Shown here piece by piece: positions 1-7,917 of a DNA stretch of 50,865 bases. Made by a program: the position numbers and the translations under genes. This DNA comes from Pseudomonadales bacterium (GTDB taxonomy: Bacteria > Pseudomonadota > Gammaproteobacteria > Pseudomonadales > Azotimanducaceae). The notes under the pieces were generated by a model. That model saw nothing but the letters and a program-made list of their open reading frames with translations. It was not told where the DNA came from and ran no database searches. The DNA lies in NCBI GenBank assembly GCA_028280225.1, contig JANQMF010000042.1, positions 1 through 50,865 of the forward strand. The letters are read 5' to 3'. Each line of letters opens with the position of its first letter. Within the stretch, counting starts at the first letter, position 1.

Positions 1-19
1 TGCTACCCCGGAGTTTCAT
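1..19 (-). CDS. ftsL: Cell division protein FtsL, first codons only (cut by window edge)
   Basis: Only six codons and one base are present, reading M-K-L-R-G-S on the minus strand. The ATG at 19-17 overlaps the TGA stop of rsmH (18-16) in an ATGA junction, which is the usual translationally coupled arrangement in the dcw cluster. FtsL, the small bitopic divisome protein, normally follows rsmH directly. The identification therefore rests on position and the coupled start, not on protein sequence. Confidence 0.6.
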
Positions 20-957
20 GTAACCCCCACTCTTTCAATGACCCGCAGGGTGGCGCTGCGTGCCCGTGGGTTCATTTCCAACTCCCCCTTGCCGGGCCGG
101 ATTGGGCCGGCAACCTTACGCCCGGGCACCTGGCGGTTATTGCTCTGTACCGGCAGCCGCCTGGGTACGCTGGGCGGCTGACTCAACTGACGAAAGGTCT
201 GTTTGACGACGCGATCCTCAAGGGAGTGAAAACTGATCACCGCCAGCCGTCCGTTAACCGCCAACGACTCAAACGCCGCAGCCAGGCCCTGATGCAACTG
301 ACGGTCTTCCTGATTGATGAAAATGCGGATCGCCTGGAACGAGCGGGTAGCAGGATGTTTACCCCCGTGAAAACGCCTGGGTACAGCGGACTGGATCACT
401 TCAGCCAAAGCCTGGGTGGTGGTCAGGGGACGCTGCTCGACAATGCGCCTGGCGATGCGCCGCGCAAAACGTTCCTCACCATGTTTGAAGATGACATCCG
501 CGATATCCGCTTCATCCGCTTCGTTTAACCACCGGGCCGCAGACCGCCCCCTGGAGGTATCCATACGCATATCCAGAGGACCTTCCAACCGGAAGCTGAA
601 GCCGCGCTCCGCACTATCCAGTTGCGGCGAGGACACCCCCAGATCCATTAAAACACCTTGTACATGACCGATATCCAACGCGTCTAAAACCGCTCTAAGA
701 TCAGCAAAGGCGGCGTGGTGGGCAGACACCCGCTTATCCGCCGCAGCCAATTCCCGCGCGACCTCAACAGCATCCGGATCACGGTCCAGGACAATCATCT
801 GCGCCTGCTCATCCAACTGCTCAAGGATGGCCCGCGCATGTCCACCCCGGCCAAAGGTGGCATCCACATATATACCTGCCGAATGTTGAACCAGATAGTG
901 AACGGCTTCCCGCAAGAGTACCGGTATGTGTGCCTGCTGATGGGTGTTGTTGGCCAA
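16..957 (-). CDS. rsmH: 16S rRNA (cytosine(1402)-N(4))-methyltransferase RsmH (MraW)
   Basis: This SAM-dependent methyltransferase makes N4-methyl-C1402 in the decoding centre of 16S rRNA. The 313-residue protein has the family length. The N-terminal H-I-P-V-L-L-R-E-A-V motif is followed by the SAM-binding segment V-D-A-T-F-G-R-G-G-H at about residues 31-40, and later by L-M-D-L-G-V-S-S-P-Q-L-D and the C-terminal S-F-H-S-L-E-D-R motif typical of MraW. It lies 19 bp downstream of mraZ on the same strand and its stop overlaps the ftsL start, so mraZ-rsmH-ftsL is the head of the division and cell wall operon. It is expected to be co-regulated by the mraZ promoter and MraZ. Confidence 0.97.
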   Translation of the reverse strand: MANNTHQQAHIPVLLREAVHYLVQHSAGIYVDATFGRGGHARAILEQLDEQAQMIVLDRDPDAVEVARELAAADKRVSAHHAAFADLRAVLDALDIGHVQGVLMDLGVSSPQLDSAERGFSFRLEGPLDMRMDTSRGRSAARWLNEADEADIADVIFKHGEERFARRIARRIVEQRPLTTTQALAEVIQSAVPRRFHGGKHPATRSFQAIRIFINQEDRQLHQGLAAAFESLAVNGRLAVISFHSLEDRVVKQTFRQLSQPPSVPRRLPVQSNNRQVPGRKVAGPIRPGKGELEMNPRARSATLRVIERVGVT

Positions 958-976
958 CTAATCAATCTTCCACCGA

Positions 977-1435
977 TCAAACGGACAAACCCGTAAATGC
1001 ATCCGCGTCATTCAGCAGCGTCTCCGGCCCTTCTTTTAACCAGGACTGCATTTGCATACGCCAGCAATCTTCAGACCAAATTTCCAATTTTTTGCCTTGA
1101 CCCACCAGGACCAGCTTTTTTTCCAGACTGGCATATTCACGCAACATGCCTGGCAACAGAATGCGTCCGTTAGCATCAAGTTCCAAATCAGTGGCATGAC
1201 CAATCAGCAGACGCTGCAACATCCGCGCCTGGGGATTAATATTGGACAGGGCTTCTAACTTGCCTTGAACCACCTCCCATTCCGGAAGCGGGTAAAGCAA
1301 CAAACAGGTTTCACGCATATCGATGGTGACCACAATCCGGCCATCACCCGCCGCATTGAGGGCATCACGATTTTTTGCCGGCAAGGCCATGCGGCCTTTG
1401 CCATCCAAGGTCACGTTGCTGATACCGCGAAACAT
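977..1435 (-). CDS. mraZ: Transcriptional regulator MraZ
   Basis: MraZ is the DNA-binding repressor of its own dcw operon. The 152-residue protein carries the two AbrB-like half-domains expected of the family, each with an L-D-x-x-G-R-x-x-L-P motif: one begins at about residue 10 (L-D-G-K-G-R-M-A-L-P), the other at about residue 86 (L-D-A-N-G-R-I-L-L-P). The family forms ring-shaped oligomers that bind several TGGGN repeats. Such repeats lie about 170 bp upstream (1602-1626), at the predicted transcription start. The start codon has no strong Shine-Dalgarno sequence, but the N-terminus M-F-R-G matches the family. Confidence 0.97.
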   Translation of the reverse strand: MFRGISNVTLDGKGRMALPAKNRDALNAAGDGRIVVTIDMRETCLLLYPLPEWEVVQGKLEALSNINPQARMLQRLLIGHATDLELDANGRILLPGMLREYASLEKKLVLVGQGKKLEIWSEDCWRMQMQSWLKEGPETLLNDADAFTGLSV

Positions 1436-1482
1436 CGGACTTAATCTGCTTACTCAATCCGGTTACCTATCCTCTTGTCCAT

Positions 1483-1498
1483 GCGGGTCGTAACCCGC
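1483..1498 (-). other. Small hairpin in the mraZ 5' leader
   Basis: GCGGGT and ACCCGC form a perfect 6-bp stem around a 4-nt loop, about 50 nt upstream of the mraZ start codon. It is not followed by a T-run in the direction of transcription, so it is not an intrinsic terminator. Function unknown; it may be incidental. Confidence 0.35.
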
Positions 1499-1601
1499 TT
1501 CCCGGACAAACTGCTGGTGAGGGCTTGGAAGTTCCGACCGACAAACTCAGTCTCCGGATGATGCTTCGCGCGCTCTTCACGAGTAACCTTTAGACTAAAT
1601 A

Positions 1602-1626
1602 ACCCACATTTCTCCACAATTTCCCA
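1602..1626 (-). promoter_or_regulatory. MraZ operator: three TGGGN-type repeats at 10-bp spacing
   Basis: On the minus strand three direct repeats read TGGGA (1626-1622), TGGAG (1616-1612) and TGGGT (1606-1602). Exactly 5 bp separates each from the next, so all lie on one face of the helix. This is the known MraZ-binding pattern (TGGGN repeats with 5-nt spacers). The middle copy departs from consensus at its fourth base. The block covers the predicted start of transcription just downstream of the -10 box, which suits autorepression. Confidence 0.85.
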
Positions 1627-1635
1627 ATTTCTGAC

Positions 1636-1663
1636 ACTATAGAGCTGATATCCGGTGAGTCAA
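1636..1663 (-). promoter_or_regulatory. Sigma-70 promoter of mraZ (dcw operon)
   Basis: Minus-strand TTGACT (1663-1658) and TATAGT (1641-1636) are separated by 16 bp. Transcription would start near 1629, leaving a leader of about 190 nt. The MraZ repeats begin about 10 bp downstream of the -10 box. Both hexamers are close to consensus, which makes this one of the better promoters in the window. Confidence 0.75.
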
Positions 1664-1838
1664 GGGCTGTAGGCTCATAAGCTACGGAAATATAAGGATT
1701 TTTTTCCCTTTCAAGGGCGTCTGAAGAAAATAAAATTAGCCTCCGCAACCGCCTACATCAGATTCCTAGAATCTACATTAAGTAAGCAGGTAATTAGGAA
1801 TAAAAAAGCGTTTTTAAATAACAGATTTATCAAAAATT

Positions 1839-2191
<353 letters not shown>

Positions 2192-2198
2192 AGGGCCC

Positions 2199-2227
2199 AC
2201 ATTAGGCCCATGCAGCCAGCGAATCAA
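2199..2227 (-). promoter_or_regulatory. Sigma-70 promoter of rnpB
   Basis: On the minus strand TTGATT (2227-2222) and TAATGT (2204-2199) are spaced by 17 bp. The predicted start falls 7-8 bp downstream, at about 2192-2191, which coincides with the 5' end inferred independently from helix P1. The promoter lies within 37 bp of the rsmI stop codon. Confidence 0.7.
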
Positions 2228-2235
2228 GACACCAT

Positions 2236-3072
2236 TCAAATGTCAGCCCGGTTGAGCTGGACCGCCAGGTCATATAACTCGGATTTTTTGACCCGCAAAA
2301 TATTTGCCCCCAGACGCGCCGCCTGGGAGGGGGACATTTCCTCAAGCAGGACACGCAGTAACCGCTCGTGTTCCAGATTTTGTCCGCCACCTTGGCCACA
2401 TTCGATCACAACCGTCATCTCCCCCTTGGGTGAATCATCCAGTTGCGCCAGGATCTCCCCGGCCGTGCCGACATATAAGCTTTCGTGACGCTTGGTGAGT
2501 TCACGTCCCAGCATGATCCGCCTGGTGGTGTGCTGTAAATCGGCCAGAGTCTGCCGGATGCGTTTGGGAGACTCAAGAAATACCAGGGCAGCGCCGTGTT
2601 GTAAGTGTTGCTTCAGTTCCACCCTGCGCGCCTTGGCTTTGGCCGGCAAAAAACCAATATAGATAAAGGGCTGACACGGCAGCGGACACACAGAAAGCAA
2701 GGCTGTGACAGCGCTGGAGCCAGGCACCGGAACCGTCTGTATGCCAGCCTGCCAGGCTTGTTGAATGAGCGGATAACCCGGATCGTTGATCAACGGTGTC
2801 CCTGCATCTGAGACCAGGGCAATATCAGCCCCCTGGAGCAGGCGTTGCACAAGACCGCCACTTTTCTCCGCTTCGTTATGCACGTGCAGGCTCAATATTT
2901 CGGGGGCGCGATGGCCAATGTGTTCTAACAGCACGCGCGTTCGTCTGGTATCCTCTGCCGCGATGATCTGCACTGACTTCAGTACATCCTCGGCTCGACG
3001 TGTCAGGTCGCCCAAGTGTCCAATGGGTGTCGCCACAACATATAAAATTCCGCAACCGGAACGCTGTAACAT
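2236..3072 (-). CDS. rsmI: 16S rRNA (cytidine(1402)-2'-O)-methyltransferase RsmI
   Basis: RsmI adds the 2'-O-methyl group to C1402 of 16S rRNA, the nucleotide that RsmH, encoded nearby, methylates on N4. It belongs to the tetrapyrrole methylase family, seen here as L-Y-V-V-A-T-P-I-G near the N-terminus and A-L-V-S-D-A-G-T-P-L-I-N-D-P-G further on. The open frame extends upstream, but the ATG at 3072 (M-L-Q-R-S-G-C-G) gives 278 residues, near the E. coli length. It also has GGGGAA about 10 nt upstream. A start at 3117 (M-T-T-I-N-K-G) is possible but lacks a ribosome site. The chosen ATG overlaps the divergent lpoA ATG. Confidence 0.93.
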   Translation of the reverse strand: MLQRSGCGILYVVATPIGHLGDLTRRAEDVLKSVQIIAAEDTRRTRVLLEHIGHRAPEILSLHVHNEAEKSGGLVQRLLQGADIALVSDAGTPLINDPGYPLIQQAWQAGIQTVPVPGSSAVTALLSVCPLPCQPFIYIGFLPAKAKARRVELKQHLQHGAALVFLESPKRIRQTLADLQHTTRRIMLGRELTKRHESLYVGTAGEILAQLDDSPKGEMTVVIECGQGGGQNLEHERLLRVLLEEMSPSQAARLGANILRVKKSELYDLAVQLNRADI

Positions 3073-4870
3073 GTTTAAAAAGTTCCCCGCCGTCAGCCCC
3101 TTATTGATAGTCGTCATTTTGACAATGAATGGCTGCCAAAGCACCCCGCAAACGCCACGCACGGCAACACCCGAAATCATCGGAGGAGACGCCCAGACGC
3201 TGCTGGCCCAAGCAGCGGACGCAACCGATCCCAGGCGGCAACTCAAGCTACGCATGGCGGCGGCTGAATTGCTGCTGGACGGCCAGCAATACGCGGCTGC
3301 GGCTGACGCCCTGAGCCTGGTTAATCAAAGTTTTGGCACCGCGCTGGTCAATGAGCAAAGCAGGGCGGACTATGCCCGCATGTTAGCCCGCGCCCAGTAC
3401 CATAGCGGGGATTATATTGCCGCCCAGGCAGCGCTGACAGAATTACCTGTCTGGACCCCGCAGGACTATCTGCTGATCGCAAATATCTGCCAGGCCTTAA
3501 ATGACTATCGCTGCAGTGCCGACGGATATATTCAGGCCTCGGTGGCCCTGGGCCTGGACCATCCGGATTTACCCGACCAGGTCAATAACCTGATTTGGCA
3601 AAACCTGAGCCGGGCGCAAAGTGGACCCGAAGTCTTTACCCATCGTTATCACCACGCCTGGTGGCTGTTACAACAGCAGATGCGCGAAGCAAGCTCCATC
3701 CCAGCGCAACAGGTAGTCTGGCAAACCTGGCAACGGCGTTACCCCAGCCACCCGGCTCGTCTGCGGCCACCCGAAACCTTGCGCCGCTTAGACCTGTACG
3801 AAGCACCCAACATTGCCCTGTTTTTGCCCCTGACCGGGCCCGTGGCAAGCGCGGGTCAAGCCATAAGAGACGGTTTGATCAGCGCCCTGTTGAGCGAAGC
3901 CGGGGACAACCGGCCAAATATTAGGATTTACGACACCGCTGCCGCTGACATCGGGCAGCTTTGGGAACAAGCACTGGCAGAAGGTGCTCAAGTATCTGTT
4001 GGCCCCCTGCTGAAGGATCAGGTGCTGCGCTTCAGTGAGCTCACCGCCTACGCTGATCAGCCCAGATTGGTACTCAACTATCTGGAAAATCCCGTTGCTG
4101 ACCCGGCGCTGCCCCCAGACCCGCGGGTGGAGGCACCCACCGCCAACAAGTTATTTCAATTCGGCATTGCCATAGAAGACGAGGCTCGCGCCCTGGCTAA
4201 CCAGGTGTTGCTGGCAGGCCACGAGAAACTGATCGTCGTATCCAGTAACCGCAGCTGGTCTCAGCGTGCCAGTGCCGAATACTTAAAACACTGGCCTTAT
4301 CCCGCGACCAACGCCTATTTTACCGACATCAAAGAACTCACTCAGGCCATTGGCACCGCCATGCAGGTAGAAGCCAGTGAGTCCAGGAAAACAGAAATTG
4401 CCAACATTCTGGGACAACCCTTGGAGTTTCTTGCCCGTGGGCGTCAGGACATGGACGCTGTTGTGGCCTTTACCAACCAGGTAGAGGCCCGCGCCCTGGG
4501 ACCCGCATTGAGGTTCCACTTCGCCTCAAACTTACCGTTGTACGCTACCTCGCAAATCGCCCGCGGATCTGAGGTGGATGAACTGGTTGGATTTAATCTG
4601 ACGGAAATGCCGCTGTTTACCCATCCCACGGCATCACAAAGCGCGCTGTATGATGCTTTTGCGCTTAAATCAAACGCCCAGGCTGAATTATACGCGCTGG
4701 GATATGACGCATATCGCCTGGCCACCTGGCTGCCCTTGCTCAACAGCGAAGGACAGTTAGCCCTTCCCGCAGCCAGCGGCTACATCTGGCTGGACAAGGC
4801 CGGGCGGTTTAAACGGGACTTGGGCCTCAGCCGGGTCGAAAAAGGCGGCACGTTAAAATACGTTGAATGA
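3071..4870 (+). CDS. lpoA: Penicillin-binding protein activator LpoA (outer-membrane lipoprotein)
   Basis: LpoA is the outer-membrane lipoprotein that reaches through the periplasm to stimulate the peptidoglycan synthase PBP1a. The start at 3071 gives a lipoprotein signal: K-K-F, a hydrophobic core L-L-I-V-V-I-L-T, then M-N-G-C with Cys22 as the probable lipidated residue. M at -3 is a slightly unusual lipobox. Residues of about 40-240 are helical and TPR-like. From about 260 on the protein looks like a type I periplasmic binding fold (I-A-L-F-L-P-L-T-G-P-V-A-S-A-G-Q-A-I-R-D-G). At 599 residues it is shorter than E. coli LpoA. The stop overlaps yraN in an ATGA junction. Confidence 0.93.
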   Translation: MFKKFPAVSPLLIVVILTMNGCQSTPQTPRTATPEIIGGDAQTLLAQAADATDPRRQLKLRMAAAELLLDGQQYAAAADALSLVNQSFGTALVNEQSRADYARMLARAQYHSGDYIAAQAALTELPVWTPQDYLLIANICQALNDYRCSADGYIQASVALGLDHPDLPDQVNNLIWQNLSRAQSGPEVFTHRYHHAWWLLQQQMREASSIPAQQVVWQTWQRRYPSHPARLRPPETLRRLDLYEAPNIALFLPLTGPVASAGQAIRDGLISALLSEAGDNRPNIRIYDTAAADIGQLWEQALAEGAQVSVGPLLKDQVLRFSELTAYADQPRLVLNYLENPVADPALPPDPRVEAPTANKLFQFGIAIEDEARALANQVLLAGHEKLIVVSSNRSWSQRASAEYLKHWPYPATNAYFTDIKELTQAIGTAMQVEASESRKTEIANILGQPLEFLARGRQDMDAVVAFTNQVEARALGPALRFHFASNLPLYATSQIARGSEVDELVGFNLTEMPLFTHPTASQSALYDAFALKSNAQAELYALGYDAYRLATWLPLLNSEGQLALPAASGYIWLDKAGRFKRDLGLSRVEKGGTLKYVE

Positions 4871-5247
4871 AATCCCCCGGGCCAAGCCCACACACCCGGG
4901 GCCGGTGGGCGGAAAATTTAAGTTATTGGTATCTGAGGTCCCGGGGACTTAAACCGGTGCAGCGTAATTTCTCCTGCCGGATGGGTGAAATAGACTTGGT
5001 GATGCGGGACGCGACCAAGATTCAGCCCAATGTTCTGGTTTTTGTTGAGGTTCGCTACCGGACCAGCAACCGGTACGGGGGCGCGGCAATCAGTATTGAT
5101 CAGCGCAAACAACAAAAGCTGATTCGGACAGCCGAAGTGTTCCGTCTGCAAAATAAACCTTATGCCCAATGGCCCGCAAGATTTGACGTTGTGGCCATTA
5201 CCCGGCGTAAAGTGCAATGGATCAGGGCCGCGTTCACTGCATATTAA
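4867..5247 (+). CDS. yraN: YraN family (UPF0102) endonuclease-like protein
   Basis: A 126-residue member of UPF0102, a small family with an endonuclease-like fold and no settled function. The hallmark residues are visible: G-R-W-A-E near the N-terminus, M-G-E-I-D-L-V around residues 39-45, then F-V-E-V-R-Y-R, matching the E-D-(E/Q)-x-(K/R) pattern of the fold, and a C-terminal R-F-D-V-V-A-I. The ATG overlaps the lpoA stop (ATGA), so the two are translationally coupled, as in E. coli and Pseudomonas. Confidence 0.92.
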   Translation: MKSPGPSPHTRGRWAENLSYWYLRSRGLKPVQRNFSCRMGEIDLVMRDATKIQPNVLVFVEVRYRTSNRYGGAAISIDQRKQQKLIRTAEVFRLQNKPYAQWPARFDVVAITRRKVQWIRAAFTAY

Positions 5248-5306
5248 GCAATTTTCATTGACGATAACTCATGGAATAACCAAACTTAGTTTTTCAATTA
5301 TCGGTT

Positions 5307-5888
5307 GTGATGATGACCACCCAAGCTGACACTCTGCGAACTTCAAATCTGGCCCGATACGGTGTATTGGTATTGTTGGCAGTCTTGTTAACCTCCTGTG
5401 CCTTGCGCAACGATCCCGGACGGCGTACTCCCGGTGTGATTATCGACGACGAAGTTCTGGAAAGCCTGGTGGAGCGTGAAATCCGCAAGTCCGATACCGG
5501 TTACAAGGGTTCGCACATTGTTGTTGTATCTTATAACGGGGTTGTACTGCTGGCCGGCCAGGTGGGCTCCCAAGCCTTGAAAGACCAGGCCAGCCAGGTT
5601 GCACAAACTCTGCGCCGGGTTAAGCGGGTTCACAACGAATTGACGGTGGGCGGCCCCATCTCGTTTTTTGCCCGCTCCAACGACGCCTGGTTGACCTCCA
5701 AGGTTAAAAGCCGTTTGATTGCCGCCAAAGATGTCATGGGCACAAAAATTAAAGTGCAAACTGAAAACGGTGTGGTCTATCTATTGGGTCTGGTCAGCAG
5801 GGAGCAAGCCGACCTTGCCGTTAACAAAGCCAAACAGGTCTATGGGGTACAAAAGATTGTTAAGGTTTTTGAATACCTGGACAGCTAG
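5307..5888 (+). CDS. dolP: DolP (YraP)-like lipoprotein with two BON domains
   Basis: DolP is an outer-membrane lipoprotein that supports envelope integrity and BAM function. The 193-residue protein has a signal sequence ending in V-L-L-T-S-C (lipobox) and two BON domains, at about residues 45-115 and 125-190, each with the typical G-V-V-x-L-x-G-x-V core. The start is ambiguous: GTG at 5307, ATG at 5310 and ATG at 5313 are consecutive, and none has a clear ribosome site. In relatives diaA or gmhA lies between yraN and this gene. Here only 59 bp separate them. Confidence 0.9.
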   Translation: MMMTTQADTLRTSNLARYGVLVLLAVLLTSCALRNDPGRRTPGVIIDDEVLESLVEREIRKSDTGYKGSHIVVVSYNGVVLLAGQVGSQALKDQASQVAQTLRRVKRVHNELTVGGPISFFARSNDAWLTSKVKSRLIAAKDVMGTKIKVQTENGVVYLLGLVSREQADLAVNKAKQVYGVQKIVKVFEYLDS

Positions 5889-5971
5889 ATTGTTATCACA
5901 GGCGCCGCTGTTGCGGGACGCTACGTAAGCCAGGTGCCTCTGATACCAATCCCTCTTAAACCAGGCCTCTC

Positions 5972-6445
5972 TTAAACCAGACGTAGCTTGGGCTTATCGT
6001 CGTCACCACCATCCTTGGGGTCTTGTTTGCCTGCGGCAGCGTCAGAGGCGGAGAATTGTTCGGGCGCTGTTACACCACTGGTATCCGGCTCCAGATCTTT
6101 AACCTGGTATTGATTGTCGTCTGACCCGGCCGGGGGAAATGTCTCTTCAGGAAATACCATGCCCTGACCCGAGTCTTTGCCGTAGATGGCCTTGATGCTC
6201 ATCACCGGCAGGCATAGCTCAAAAACGCGCCCGCTGAACCGGCCCGAACACATGACGTATTCGTTCCCCAGATTTAGGTCACGAACCGCATTACTGCTCA
6301 GGTTGAGGACAATCTGACCGTCAGCAACATGTTCCTGGGGTACTTGAACCCCCTCAACGGTTGCATCTACCAGCACGTAGGGTATTTCGTTGCTATCGAC
6401 TATCCACTCATACAGCGCCCGGATCAGATAAGGGCGCTGAGGCAT
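5972..6445 (-). CDS. sspB: ClpXP protease specificity-enhancing factor SspB
   Basis: SspB is the adaptor that delivers ssrA-tagged proteins to ClpXP. The N-terminal domain (about residues 1-110) begins R-P-Y-L-I-R-A-L-Y-E-W and contains I-V-L-N-L-S and C-L-P-V-M-S-I-K-A-I-Y, both strongly conserved. An acidic, low-complexity linker follows. The protein ends K-L-R-L-V, corresponding to the short C-terminal ClpX-binding tail. The ATG at 6445 shares a base with the sspA stop (TGATG); a GTG at 6448 is an alternative. The gene directly follows sspA, as in E. coli. Confidence 0.95.
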   Translation of the reverse strand: MPQRPYLIRALYEWIVDSNEIPYVLVDATVEGVQVPQEHVADGQIVLNLSSNAVRDLNLGNEYVMCSGRFSGRVFELCLPVMSIKAIYGKDSGQGMVFPEETFPPAGSDDNQYQVKDLEPDTSGVTAPEQFSASDAAAGKQDPKDGGDDDKPKLRLV

Positions 6446-7077
6446 CACTCCTGCATCTCCAACTCGGCTTCCGTCAAGCTCGCCCGGAACGCCTCGCGCT
6501 CAAACATGGTTTGCATGTATTTTAACAGCGGACGCGTGGATTTTTCCGGCAGGGTAATATCAACTTCTTTCAGGCGCCACAAAATCGGCGCCACACAACA
6601 GTCGACTAAAGAAAATTCTTCGTTCATGAAATAAGGTTTTTCGCCAAAGATGGGCGCTATGGCAATAACGCTTTCCCGCAATTCCTTGCGCGCCTTGGTG
6701 ATGACGGTCTCACGACCCTTACCCGCCATCAGAATATCAAGCTTAGTACTCCACTCTTTTTCCACGCGACTGATCCACAACCGGGAAAGCGCTCTTTGCA
6801 CCGGGTATACCGGCAGCAACGGAGGGTGTGGAAATCGCTCATCCAGATATTCCATAATGACATTGGCTTCATACAGCACCAGATCCCGGTCCAACAGCGT
6901 AGGCAAACTGTTGTACGGGTTGATTTCCGCAAGATCCTCCGGCTTTTTGCCGGGATCCACATCCACAATGTCCACCGTGACACCTTTTTCAGCCAGAACC
7001 ATGCGCACCCGGTGCGAATAATGGTCCCGGGCATCCGAGAAAAGAGTCATAGATGATCGTTTTGTAACTATACTCAT
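6445..7077 (-). CDS. sspA: Stringent starvation protein A (RNA polymerase-associated)
   Basis: SspA is a glutathione-S-transferase-fold protein without transferase activity that binds RNA polymerase and modulates stationary-phase and stress transcription. The 210-residue protein shows M-T-L-F-S-D-A-R-D-H-Y-S-H-R-V-R near the start, then E-Y-L-D-E-R-F-P-H-P-P-L-L-P-V-Y-P, a near-invariant SspA signature. The C-terminal helical domain contains E-F-S-L-V-D-C. It is the first gene of the sspA-sspB pair, 54 bp downstream of the cytochrome c1 gene on the same strand, so read-through from the bc1 operon is possible. Confidence 0.96.
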   Translation of the reverse strand: MSIVTKRSSMTLFSDARDHYSHRVRMVLAEKGVTVDIVDVDPGKKPEDLAEINPYNSLPTLLDRDLVLYEANVIMEYLDERFPHPPLLPVYPVQRALSRLWISRVEKEWSTKLDILMAGKGRETVITKARKELRESVIAIAPIFGEKPYFMNEEFSLVDCCVAPILWRLKEVDITLPEKSTRPLLKYMQTMFEREAFRASLTEAELEMQE

Positions 7078-7131
7078 GGGTACTCTATAAATTTATGAAG
7101 GGGCACACCGCAAACCCGCGAAGTCAGCAAT

Positions 7132-7917
7132 TTAGTGCACGTCTTTCCAATACTCGCGATTTAACAGATAGGTCAATCCACCCAGCAGAACCAGAAATAA
7201 CAGTACATAGATGCCGATGCGATGCCGCTCCAGCCGTGATGGCTCACCGACGTAATAGAGAAAGTTAGCAATGTCGTAGGCTGCCGCATCAAACTGCTCC
7301 GCGTTGTACAAGCCTGTGCCTTCGTCCACCACCAGTTCCCCGCATTTTTCTTCGGTGATGGCTTTGTGCGGTTCCAGGGGATCTCGCATTTCTCCCCCGT
7401 TGGCGGCAATCTTGGGTACCTGAATACAGGCTTCGCGTTGCACCCCTTGCAATTCCGCCAGAACATTGGGCATGCCGACATTGGCAAAAACTTTGTTGTT
7501 CACACCAAACGGACGGGATTCGTCTACATAGAACGTCTTGAGATAGTTGTAGACATACTCCGGACTCTTGTAACGGGTAATCATGGTTAAATCCGGCGGC
7601 GGTGCGCCAAACCATTTTTTACCGGCATCCGGGGACATGGCATTGGTCATGAGTTCACCAATTTTCTGTCCGGAAAAAACCAGCTTTTCCAGGGCTATCT
7701 CATGGGGAATACCCAAGGCATTCACAGTTTGCTCGTAGCGTTGATAACCCAGCGCATGACAACCCAGGCAGTAGTTCATGTACAAACGCATCCCGTTCTG
7801 CAGGGAGGGCAGGTTGGTCAGATCCGTATCAATTTTCTCCATGTCCCAGTTAATTTCACTGGCACTCCAGGCCAAGCCCGGCAGACATATAGTGACAATC
7901 AGGATTAGTTTTTTCAT
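7132..7917 (-). CDS. petC: Ubiquinol-cytochrome c reductase, cytochrome c1 subunit
   Basis: Cytochrome c1 takes electrons from the Rieske protein and passes them to soluble or membrane cytochrome c. The 261-residue protein has a cleavable signal peptide (M-K-K-L-I-L-I-V to A-W-S-A). The haem motif C-L-G-C-H lies at about residues 50-54. A single C-terminal anchor of about 20 hydrophobic residues is followed by N-R-E-Y-W-K-D-V-H. The reading frame is open further upstream, but the ATG at 7917 overlaps the cytochrome b stop (TGATG) and gives a proper signal peptide. It is the last gene of petA-petB-petC. Confidence 0.95.
   Translation of the reverse strand: MKKLILIVTICLPGLAWSASEINWDMEKIDTDLTNLPSLQNGMRLYMNYCLGCHALGYQRYEQTVNALGIPHEIALEKLVFSGQKIGELMTNAMSPDAGKKWFGAPPPDLTMITRYKSPEYVYNYLKTFYVDESRPFGVNNKVFANVGMPNVLAELQGVQREACIQVPKIAANGGEMRDPLEPHKAITEEKCGELVVDEGTGLYNAEQFDAAAYDIANFLYYVGEPSRLERHRIGIYVLLFLVLLGGLTYLLNREYWKDVH

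Larger units (their letters stand above)
1436..1838. other. Intergenic region between mraZ and rnpB
   Basis: This 403-bp stretch has no credible gene. From the mraZ side it holds a leader of about 190 nt, the MraZ repeats and the mraZ promoter (listed separately). Beyond the promoter, about 1664-1838, the sequence becomes AT-rich. That part contains a small perfect hairpin, AGATTC-cta-GAATCT (1760-1774), of unknown role, and T-runs just past the rnpB 3' end in the direction of rnpB transcription. Confidence 0.7.

Noticed and set aside
5890-5955. Bidirectional terminator between dolP and sspB
   Set aside because: TATCACAGGCGCC and GGTGCCTCTGATA pair imperfectly (11 of 13) across a loop of about 30 nt with no T-run.
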